Positions 11,301 through 23,900 of a DNA stretch of 64,000 nucleotides are shown one piece after another (within the stretch, counting starts at the first letter, position 1; every line of letters starts with the position of its first letter). The DNA is from Stictocephala bisonia (lineage: Eukaryota; Arthropoda; Insecta; Hemiptera; Membracidae). The notes under the pieces were generated by a model that was not told the origin of the DNA, made no database searches, and worked only from the letters and a program-made list of their open reading frames with translations. The translations under genes and the position numbers were made by a program. The stretch spans positions 299,001 to 363,000 of the forward strand of contig JAQJVL010000793.1 of assembly GCA_035578905.1 (NCBI GenBank), in the 5' to 3' direction.

Positions 11301-14300
11301 GATAGCTCAAGTTCTAAATGTTAGGAACAGTTTCTTCACAATAACAATCATTTGTAATAATTAATTACACAACCCTAGCACTCTGTTATCAGTTTAAAAC
11401 TTACAACAGTGAATTTCTTAAAAGCTGTAAAAGTTCAGAAAAAAGTAAAGATATTTGTTTGTTTTGTAACAGTTGCAGGCCCAACTAAGTGAGGAGCATA
11501 TGCTGTTGTGCAAAGTGCAAGAGGACCAAAGCCAGGCTCAGAATGTGATGCAGCAAGAACTCTTGGCTCAGCGGCAGCAGCTGGAGATGCACATCGCTCG
11601 ACTGACTGAGCAGCACCAAGAGGTGATATCATTTGAACTGTACCAAGAGCAATAATTCTTCTCTTGAGTGTTTTACAAGCCATTAGGATATCCCTTCAAA
11701 CACTCAAAGGATATTATGTAGTAAGCAACAGATGTGATCATTACAACTAGTCAAAACGGGAAAATCCTGATCAATCGCATTTAACTTATTTATATGATGA
11801 TATTTTTAAATCAGATGTTATCTAAACAGATTTGATTTTTTTTTTTTTTTCATAAGGAGAGGCCGATCTCTTCAACTTTATTCTACCCATTCCGAATAGA
11901 CTATTCATCTGTTCGAAGAACTTATGAGATAGAGTGAGAGGGGAACCAGATCAGTACAAGATGAATGTAACTGATAAAAACTAAAAGTCAAGGCCAGAAC
12001 TTGAACCTGTGCTTTCCTTAACTCAGGTAGAAAATCCAGTCGCCTCTACCATTCGGCCACTGGCTCTCCCAAGGTTATTGCAGCCAAATATAGAATAGAT
12101 ATCCTCTTAGGAAGAATCAAAATCTACAATGTATTTTCAAATAGGTTAGGCAATAACACAGTTGGAGTGTAAAAGGTGGTAAAGTACGATAATTTTGATT
12201 CGTAAACTCACTGAACGGTTCTCTGTTCACATTGACGTCGAATGTAAACTGTAAAACATTCACGAATCAACCCAAATGAGGGAGAAACATGTTGGAAAAC
12301 CTTTTCTAAACAAAATACGAGGAATTTTAAGGTTCGGAAAATAATTTTTATAATTTTTATTTAACCGAAGCTTTATCAAACGTCTCATTTTTTATTCATA
12401 AGTTTATAATTTAGCTGCCCAAAATCTTCACTGTATCACTAGTTGGCACTTAGCTGATATTTCAGACTGCATCTCGTCGACAATATCGGCTAGATCTATT
12501 ATATTAGCCGACTATGTCTATGGTTTTCATTCGATTACACCAGGTTTCCATGAATTTCTCTTTATGAAATAATTATTTATCTGTTGTTCAGTGTAGCCTC
12601 ATGTATCAAAGTAGTTTCAAGTTGCACATATTTCATTACCAATCATAATTTAAAAACTAATTCATCCTAAGCGACTTTAAAATTTATTTTTAGCAAACCT
12701 GTTTAGTTATTATTATCAATCGATACCGTCTTTGTCATCCAGATTTTCAAATTTGATTATATAAGTCAGAGCTTATTTCCGGTTAGTTGTAACCTTGTTA
12801 TTACTGAATTAAATACCCACAGAATACAGAGCCACTCTTCTTGGTGTATACACAATCAATTTTTTGTTGAGAGGAGGCAATTCTGAAAGCAAATGACTGC
12901 ATTTGGCAATGACGCCTGAATTTTAGCATCAGTTTGGTTGGATGCAGCTTTTGCCAACAAGCTTCGCTACGTTTTCGCAGTACACTTTGAACTGAATCAC
13001 CAGATAAACATATTGGGGCTGTGAAGCAATATAATTTGCTTGCATAGAAAATCTGTTCTGTGATATGAGTGAACAGATTAAATCTTTATAATCCACATTA
13101 TTTCAATTAATAATATACTTTCTTAGATTCTTACATAATATTAGTTATAAAAAAAGGAAGAAAATGGTTAAGCAAAACAATGCCACACAAAAATGTAGGA
13201 AGGCAGGAAGTAAAAAGTTTTAATTATCAAATACAGTTACAAACAACAAATCAAAATATTGTGTTCAGTTTAGATGTATATATTTATGAATTTGGCAAAA
13301 CTTAACATAGGTTTAGGATGGTGTCTGCCTTTTACAGTTATCTTGGGTGAACAGGAAATCCTTCTGTAAATACTCGCTCGGAAATACTCGATACTCGAAA
13401 AAATGCCCACTACTCGACTCGAACTCAAAAATCACTACTCGCACACCCCTACTTAACTCATAACGTAATATCACTCTATGATAATAATATACCATTTAAT
13501 AGTTTCAAAACAAACAAACAGCTGAAATCTCTCTGTGAGGAATGTTCACGACTGGAAAAGTACTCTCCCAGCTGTGACATCAAAGTGACGTATGACTCCA
13601 TAGGGAGGTACTTTTCCAGGGGCTACTTTTCAGGCACCCCAGTGGCATTAGAACAGGTTTAGTTCAGGTTAGTTTGATTCTGCGCAGTGCAATCGACAAT
13701 ATGGTTAGCATATCTCATGGTAAAAGATAAAAACATGTACTGATTTATGTGTTGAATTTTAGAAAAATGTGATCAATGTAGATACTGTAATGTGTAGTGC
13801 ATTAATTAAACTTACAATAAACGATCTGTTCTACAGTATAGTATATGAAAGAAAACCTCTATACTACAAATTTTGACTGTTTTAACCTCCCTTAAAATAT
13901 GAATACCTTGTTAACACGAATATTTTTCAATCCCCTTCAAGTTCGTGGAATCAAGGTTCTACTGTATAGTGTTTGAAACATTAGACATAAGAGTAACATT
14001 ATTGATGTAACATGTTCTGCCATAGACAATTGCTGCTCTAGAAGGACAGCTGAGTCAAATGTCAGTGCAGCTGCAACAACAAGAAGAAATGAGAGAGCGA
14101 GCACATTTACATGATTCACACGACCTCACTCGCCAGTTGAAGGTAAACTGACAAAACATCTTATTGCTATATTTGGGTCTGATATTAACAACTATTATCC
14201 AAGTAAAGAGCAAAATATAACTATAGCAAAGTTGTTTTTATTGTTGCATCAATTGAGTTTATACTAACAGTATGTTTTTCTTATTTCTAACAGTTTTCAG

Positions 14301-14897
14301 CCACACATTTCTCTTATATAATGAAACAAACCTGCACATCCAATGCACACTATTTTCATTTCCACCTCTACCTTTCCTTACTTTTTATTTCTCATGTGAT
14401 GATGTAATCACTCGTATTACATTCTCTTCTTGGGCATGGATCCCAATTAACTTTGCTCATACGGTGACTTCTACCTACGACAGCAAATTCGTGACTTCTA
14501 CCTCCGACAGCAAATTCGTTTTCTTTGTTTGATAGCTCAACTTTGCCTTATCTTAAAACAGCTTAACCCATTGTGGATCGCGTAGTGTGGCACACGCCTG
14601 GGCATAACGGTACAAATTAAATTCGCAACACGGCGCTACACCTGCCCTGCCGGCCTAGTGCACTTGCAAAATTCTACACGCAAAAAACATTACACTGAAT
14701 ATATTAGTAGTCCATCTAATTTGGACGATCGCAATTTTTCCTCAATTTCACTGGAAATCACGCACACGACAAAACGATAAGACCGAACGCAAGGACTAAA
14801 TTCCCCAAACCAATTTCAAGCTCAAATGCTGCAACCTTTTTATATTTTTATTTCTTAAAATTATTATCTTTTTCTAACAATAAATATTAATATATAT

Positions 14898-14933
<36 letters not shown>

Positions 14934-17900
14934 AGAGACTTCTGCCATTATAAGCCTGGTTTAAAATATGTAAATATGTGTTTTTCACGGTTTGCAAAAA
15001 TATAAACAAATGACATTTGTAGCCCATCTAAAAAATTGTGTTCATGTAGTTATGACTATATTAAAATTTTGACTAAGGTCAATTTTGTTGATATTATAAA
15101 AGGCACTTGAACAATAATATGCCAGTTGTTTCTGAAAAAAAAACTGTTAAATTAGTTTTCAAACAATACAAATTAACTATAGTAATTATGAAGTTAACAA
15201 TTGTTTTAACTAGTACTTTTAATTTAAAAATAATATGTTATATGAAGAAAAGCGGTTAAATTATATAAGTTCATAATACTTAAAGTAAGTGACACTTAGC
15301 CCTTTTAAGTATCACGCCCGCACCTACATGTTGATGTGAAGGTTACATGCTAAAGAACACCCGCTTATTTGCATGGTCGGTAAATGGTCAGATGTTTCCA
15401 TTTAGATTGAAATAGTATATTGAATAGATATCTGGGACTCAAAGGGTTAAGTAACTATTCATTTTAAATTAAAGCAAATTTATTTACAGCTCTTATCAAT
15501 CTTATATTTAATGTATCATGTTTATACTAAAAATTGATGTTTTGTAAATACTGATGACTTGCTTAATTGTATATTAAAAATTCAACTTGATTGAGTAACT
15601 AACCATTTCAAATTAAAACAAATTTATTTACAGCTATAATTAATCTTATATTCAATGTTTCCTATTTATACTAACAATTTATGTTTTATAAATTCTCATG
15701 ACTTGCTTTATTATATTTTAAAAATTCAACTTGATTTCTTAAAGGAATTACATACCGAGATGGAAAGACTGAGATCAAAATCACAATTCGACGCTAGCCA
15801 CCTTCAGAACGAGATAAGCTCACTCACAGAACAGCTTAATCTGAAGCGAACAGAAACTGATAAGCTGACCTCCCTTGTACAAAGTTTACAGACCGAAAAT
15901 AATCGCCTCACGCATCAGGTAAATTAAAAATCAAGTATAATATATTTGTTATTCTCAAAACCTTTTAACAGGATTGATTGATTGATTAATTCACATAAAT
16001 CAAATGAACCTCAACAAAATAGTCTTAAACCGTAGATATGCAGTTAATGTCATGTGATTGTTTCATTAAATGTAAATTAACTCTTAATCCACTTTTCAAA
16101 GCTACTTATTGATTTGCATGTTTAAACTTGCAAATTAGACAGAAGTTTTGGAAATAAGAACTAGAGTAAAATTAATGTCAAGCAATCAGATATGCTTTAA
16201 ACGTTGCCTATACATGTAGGGTTAATGGCATGCCACAGTAATATTTAAGGACTGTTAACCCTTACGCTCTTATAAAATTTTGTGGGATTTGTTTATTCTT
16301 TTCCAAAACTAAAGAGATCTTTTGTCATTTATCACATTTTCAAATAGGTTTTATATGGTGGGTTGTTAGTTCCTTGTTAGTTGTTATCTTACCAAAAAGG
16401 CCCTGTGTCATTTGTAGCAATTTTTAATGACAGGTTGTTGGTAATTATTTACTCGTACTGTTGATTTTATAAGCACAGAGATAGATTTCCTATCCAACGT
16501 TAAATGTTGTGTCTAAAATTATCAGCGGTTTTGTGGTCTATTATGGAGCCCAAGTGTAGTCCCATATAAATGTAATGCAGTTTAAACCAAATATGGTAAC
16601 AGACATCACTAACTGACTGACCAAATTACTGGCACAAATATTCCTATTATATGAGATATATATATTTGAAAATAATAGTAAAATCAAGCCCTGTAGCAAA
16701 TAATGTATTCTATGGCATTCCTCACTTGCTTTTACTCCGAGAAATATGTTTACCATTGGCCCAACTATAGTTCCAATATTAAATCATTCAATGTGTTGTT
16801 TATGAAATAATCCTCTAAGCACTTAGTACCAATTATGTATTATTAAATGTCAGCTAGAGATTTACTCAACTCAAACAGAAAGTAATTTTATAGTCCAAAT
16901 AAAAGAGGTCTATTGTCATTCGATAGATATTACATGTCCTTTTATCTATAGATATCTTCAGCGTGTGTGGAGGCCCAGCAGCTGAGAGATGAAAATGAGT
17001 CTCTTGCTGCTCAGGTGACGGCTTCAATGGAGCGGCCAGCCACAGAAGGCAGAGAGAACGGGGACCTCACCTACCCGGAGAGCAAGCACATAGACACAGA
17101 CTCGGACAAGTATGGCACATCTCTCTATATGTATTGTATTATGCAGAGTTTTCTCATTAAACATTTTAGTCTGAAACTGTTATAGATATTCTTTATTAGG
17201 TAATTGTGATTTATTAATGCTGTGATGTATGCATTTGTGTCAATGTATGCGTGTGTGTTTTATGGCTTAATATGTGTATCTCTTGTCCCTGACAACTGCA
17301 TATTGATGTTGTACAGCATTGTGAATTTGTTGATCTATTATAACAAGCTATGCCCGACACAAAAATAATGTAATCTTCTTTAAATAATTTGTATTTTTCT
17401 TATACAAAGATCACACTACAGACTTATGAGTAAGAAGTCATTATCCTAGCAATTTACAAGTGTTTTTGACTAGTCTTCCTTTTTTTTAACATGCAGATTT
17501 GATTTGACAGATGACAATCATACAAAATGAATATCTAATGTAGAAAGTTCCTTACAACATTATAAAATGTATCTAGTAGTGAGAGTGATGTAGGCCTAAC
17601 ATCAAACAAGACTGAATTAGCAACGGACTCTACAACATATTCAATTCAATTCTCTTTATTCAAATACTGTACAAGTACAATGAATGGCGTCAAGATATTA
17701 TAAATTAAAGTTATTAACCAGTCCTATTATAATACTAATTTATTCTATTAAAATATTCCTGTATTAAATTCAATTCTGTATTAGTAGAATTTTACACCAC
17801 TATAACTTGGAATTTTGTTTCATAAAAACATAATCTATTTTGAAAAAGATGTGGCATACTCCTATTTCTTGCATTATATGTATGCGAATCACCTAATGTA

Positions 17901-20900
17901 TTTATTTCATTAATTTTTGTCTCAACATGTATAATTGTATCATACATATTGTACCCGTACAGTCCTTTTTGGTACAAAAAATTATAGTTGAAATATTTAC
18001 TTTTTTAACTTCATAGTATTTGAGATCAAATTCATATACTGTGCAAGAATACAAACTTCTTTGTTGTCCTAGTCTATGCACTTTCTTTAGAGACAATTTT
18101 TGTGCAGAGACTGAAAACTGTGAATTGTCATATAGAGGTTAAAAACCTTGAGTATAGTATAGCTAGTAAATGTTTTAAAATTTGCTTAATATTAAGTAAC
18201 CTTGATATTCATAATTTTAAGAACAAGCCGTGCTATATGCATTCTTAATTAACAATATATTGAATTTAAGAGTGAATTCTCAATTCGTAAATGGATAGTT
18301 TATGTATTTATATGGTCATATGTGTTGGGTTTCCCAAGTGAAAATCTTAAATAACGTAATTAATTTTATACAGATTTCTAAATCATCATCTTCTATTTTT
18401 CAGATTGTATGAAAAGGAATTAAACGTTTTAAATGATCTTGTTTTTCTAATAAGAGGGAAATAAACTGCTTTAAGACACTGTAATAAAATCACTAAACAG
18501 ATTGTATTTTTCTAAAATTCAAAAAATAATCTTAATGAAATCAGCACTAACATAGTATTATTATTAATTTAAATGTACAATTTTTAACCTACTTTTTTAT
18601 TTTTACAGATTACATGAAAAGGAATTACTAGTTGAAAAGTTAAAAGATGATTTAATTTCTAAAGAAAAGGAAATAAACCACTATAAGACTGACTACACAC
18701 AGCAAGAGTCTCTAATAAAATCGTTGAAAAGTGATTTAGACGTAGCATTCTCAAATTCAGAAAAAATGCTCAAAGAGATTAGCACGTACAAAAGTCTGAT
18801 TCAAGAACATGAAGGTGTAATTAAGGCCCTTCGAGACGAAGGAGAGTCTGCTCACAAACTAGTAAACACGCTGAGAGAAGATATTAGCAAGAACAAGGTG
18901 GAGATAATGCGGCTGAGTCAAGACTGTGCTACGAGAGAACAACTTGAGAGTCGGGAGAGTACGATAGAAAAGCTAACCAGTGAACTGAACACGCACAAGA
19001 CTGAACTCGCAGACCAAACTGCCGTTATAAAAAATCTTCAAGCTGAGGTAAAGATCATCTTAAATTATTTTCTCTCTTGTTAATAACTAAAGCTTCTGGT
19101 AACGACCACATCAAGGTGTTATTTAAATCATCAGACATTGTGCCTATGCTGTGATGTGGCATCCTCAGTGGTATCACTAAGTCTCAGTATCAGTGGTCTC
19201 AGAGATACTATGCCACATCACAGCATTGACAAAACATTTTGTGATGTAAATTAGTGATGGGTAGGTTAATTTTTTTTCGGTTCGGTTCCAGTTTGTTCTT
19301 TATTAAAATCGGTTCCCGGTTCTGAGTAATTTTTTAGTATGTCTCAGAAAACTTTCTAATATCTTACACTGTGAATCAACAAGTAATGTGGATTCAGTCA
19401 GTAAAAACAGTGCATAGGATTTTGGGTATTTCCTTAATACATCCTATAAATCTATAAAATGACATATTTAAAAAAACTAGAAAATTGGTAACATTTTATT
19501 TATTTTCATGTTAAGATTCTTTACATTTTTCCACAAAGAAATTATTTGAAGTTTTTATTTTTAATGTATTCAATTTTGCTAAATGGAATTTAATGCCCAA
19601 ATTAGTATACAACAAAAATTAATTTACCAGAAGGAAATTACAAAACTTATGACTAGAGAAAATAAAAAAAAAAAAAAAATAAAATAATCAGCCCTTTTTT
19701 TGTCTGGTCTTGTTAAAATGCAAATCACAACAAAAAGTTGATTGAAATGATCACAACTAAATGTAATAGGTTAATATGATTTTTAGTACACCAAAGACAA
19801 ATAATAACAAAAACACATGATAATATAATTAAGAATTGAAAAAAAAAAAAACTATAGTTATTAACTCTTTTAGGACTGCACAAAAAAATTGATTTTTTGG
19901 AGTGACTACTTTTTTAGAAATATGATATGAAACCCTGCCTACTGAAAAAGACTTCAGCAAATAAGGTGTTTTGTAAGCATTTACAAAAAATATTATATTA
20001 TTACTAAAAAAAGGAATATCACCCAAGTTTTTGGTATTGTTTTTAAGGTTTATAAATGGGCAATCAGAAAATAATGATATATTATACTTTTTTTATACAT
20101 ACAATTTACATGTGAGATATATATTTATAAAAATAAAAAGAGACATCATTTTCATTTTTGACACATAGCCAAATAACTAAAAATACTTTAAACGTGGGAA
20201 ACCTCTTATTTCTGTTTCAAATGCTGTCCTTTAGCTTAATACTAAATTTCATTACATTTAGCTGAGAATTAAAGAAAACAATTGTAAAAATGTAAAGTTT
20301 CACTTTATATTCATGCTTGATATATTTACTGTTATTACAAATGAAAAATAAATCTAACATGCTGTACAATTATTAGGCCTACTAAGATTCTCCAAAAGGT
20401 TAAATTTTGTTTTTACATCTTTAATATATGTCATAGTAAATTATTTACTCTATTTACTATGTTTAATGGTGTTTTAGTGGTGTATTCTATTCCAATCCAT
20501 ATTTGTTTTCACACAATGCACAATAACCAAAACACACACATAAATAAACAACTCCTTCACTTGACTGATGCCTGTCTTAAAAACAGCTGATGAATAAACT
20601 TTATTTTATCTTATTCTTACATATGAGACGCCGACACAACGTTGTTGGTATTTTATCAAATATTCTCAACGGTTTAGTCTGCCAACGAATATAAAATAAT
20701 AAGTTCAACTCTTCTAGATTCTGTTTCTTACAAAAATAGCGCTACATATGAGCAGTTATTTTGCTAAATTACCAATTTCCGGTGCAATTACAGGCACATC
20801 GGTGCAATCCGGCATATCGCTTGCATCGTCTTTTTCGCAGAGTATGTGCAGGCAACGATTCGCCCGCTTCTTAGTAGTTAGGGTTAACTACTAAGAACTA

Positions 20901-23900
20901 GTAGTTCTTTTCTAAGACAGTTCAGGACTTGTATTCCTGTAAAGTATTTACCGCCCCCATATTTTTGGCTTGTTCATTAAACATAGTCTTAAATCATTAT
21001 TCTCTGCCTAGTTTTAACATGTATATTTTAAAAAGTAGTCAAAGAAATCAGTTATTTTATGCGTTTGTTTTACTGTTCAGGTGGAAAATTACAAAGCTGA
21101 AGCAGCAAGTCAGCAGCGTTTAGATATTAGTGAATTGGAGAGGCTGAGGACGAGCCTCACGGAAAGAGAAACAGAGCTGAGGACTCTCAAGACACAGGCT
21201 GAACAGCTACGAGGGGAGTTGGCAAATGTCAAGAATACTGCTGCACAGCTATCAGCAGAGAGAGACAGCATCAAGTCCCAGTTGGAGGCACAACTGCTCA
21301 AAAATGATGTAAGCTATATTGCTGATATATATTTTATATATTTGAAATTTTTTATTACAAGAACCAATTATAGCTTTCGTCTTTTCAGCTGGTTATCATA
21401 TGCTAATTTGAAGCTATTCAGGGCCCCATACACCTTAAGGTAAGTTATGAGAGTTTGATATAGCATTGAAACTGTTTGTAGATAACAATAATTTCCATTC
21501 CTTTTAAAAAATGTCATAAATAGTCAATCTATACAAAAACAATGTTGTAAAGACTACTCTGAGTGCTTTGCACTACTCTGAGTAATTTTTTACTCAGGTG
21601 CTTTGCAAACAATCTGAGGTAAAGGAACTGGATGTCATTTTGGACTGTTCAATTTTGGGACTCACAGGTTTGTCATGCCTGTAATTTACCAGCCTGGCAA
21701 TCTTGGCCTCATATGGAGACTCTCTAAGCCATTCGATTGTCTCAGGGCACTAAAAACCCTTTTTTGTTCTCTTGTACTGCTCCATGTCGAATACTGCAGT
21801 GTTGTTTGGTCTCAACATCAGCTCTACCTTCAAGATGACATGCTTCCTCCGTTTGATGAGGATGAAACTTGGCTACAAATACCTAGAAGCCCCCATAGCT
21901 GAAATTGCAGCAATGTTGAACTTACAATCTCTGAAGTCCAGACGCTGTATTCAAGATTCCATGTTCCTATATCGATTGGTGAATGCCAAGATAGACTGTC
22001 CTGATCTCCTAGAGAAAGTTAACTTCAGAGTTCCAAGTGGCATCTGTTCAAGAGATTTCTCCTCCAGGACATCTGTGAAAACATCATTCGCTGCCAATGA
22101 TGGTGAAGATTCATCAGCAAAGAAACCACATTGGTGACTCTCTAGACGTTTTCCTCTGATCTGAATTTTCTTCGAAGAGGGCCTTGCACAAGAACTATCA
22201 AGAAATTTTTCGTTGATTAAATTGTTGTATTTACCATAGCATATTATTATATAATTACTATTATCCACTATATATTATTATATCATAAAGCATTCTAGAT
22301 TATTTATTCTCAAACTTCATGTGTGTATATATATGTATATATATATATATATGATCATTATGTAATGGTTATGCTGTTGACAGTAAAGAATAAAAGAATG
22401 AAGATACTTTACATACTTCAAGATTATAAAATTAAATGATCAAATAAAGCAATCAATCACCAATGATAAAACATGAAACATAGTTGGTTTTGGCATAATA
22501 TCGCCAACCTGTAATGCCAGTTTACAGGTTACTGGCATGTAGCCTGTAAACTCTTAGCTGTATTTTACTGACTTAACCTGTAATAATTTGATATTGTTGA
22601 TTGGTTCAATAAATTCATTGTACATTGTAAAGATTTATTCTACAATTTTTATTTTTTTAGATGTTTAGCAATGAAATTTGTTCTATCATTATTTTGTAAG
22701 ATTTTTTTGAGAAAAACAGAAGTTTACAGTAAAATGTGTCCAATGTAGCTAAATATTCGTGTCTAGTTTCAGTATTCTGTCTTAAACCGTTTTGTAAATA
22801 TTAACATTCTTATAAAAATCACATACAGACAAAAAACTAATCGAGATTGGACACATGTTGTTTTTATATTATTTGTTAGTATTGATCTACTGAACAATGT
22901 GGGAAAGTTTGTTAAAAGGTTGCGGAACGCTCTGTTTGTATGTACATGTGATCTTGTACTTATGTTACATTTCAATCATATTAAGTGAAGTTTCACTTGT
23001 TTGTTGTTGTAATTTATTTTACAAAATTAACTTTAATTGTGGCTACTATATTACTGTTTTGTTGGCAAGCTGTTTTGGTATGTTGCGTAAGAGTTTTCTT
23101 TTAAATTTTAACACATTTGCTGCAGTGGCACATGGAGTCGCGTGACATGTGACATAATTTGATATTGTTGATTGGTTCAATAAATTCATTGTATATTGTA
23201 AAGATTTGTTCTACAATTTTTATTTTTTTAGATGTTTAGCAATAAAATTTGTTCTATCATTATTTTGGAAGATTTTTTGAGGAAAACAGAAGTTTACAAT
23301 AAAATGTGTCCAATATGGGGTGCAGGGCTGCCTTGGCCGGATCGGCACCATGACCTCACATTTATATATTTCAACGTATTGACAAGTACAATCGATTCAT
23401 GTGCAATTCATTAAATATAAAAATGAATAAAAACTGAATTCATATGTTATATATTTACTTTATTTAATCCCTTCAACCCACTAGTTCATTCCATTTCAGT
23501 CAATTTATTCATCATCAGAAGCGTAATAAATAAACCTGAATTTCCTGTTATGTCTTCAAACTGTAAACCTATTTTCATCTTATTTAGTAAAACTCATATT
23601 CTGTTCAAAAAGAACCCCTCACGAGGGTAGCCATGTTACAGTCACTAAAAATAACCTAAATATTTAGTCTAGAAACATATATATATATATATATATTATA
23701 TACACCATATACTATACAGGGCATTAAAAATAAATAAAAAGAAAAAAACTCCAACTCGAAAAAACCTGAAAGCAATGTTGTTTACAAATGTATTGACCAT
23801 GCTAACAAAGATCTATAGTTCCCTGTGCAATGCTAACATCACACTGACACGAAATGTCTGCCACTGTCAAATGACTGATTTATACATCATCAGCCTGCTT

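Noticed and set aside
14272..14532. 86-codon hydrophobic open frame
   Set aside because: Intronic, Phe/Leu/Ser-rich as expected from AT-rich DNA, and it includes a short duplicated GACTTCTACC block. No exon signals.
16257..16300. TTAACCCTTACGCTC as the left end of another TTAA element
   Set aside because: No matching inverted end with TTAA found nearby. The same holds for the right-end-like motif near 37040 and the left-end-like motif near 61492.
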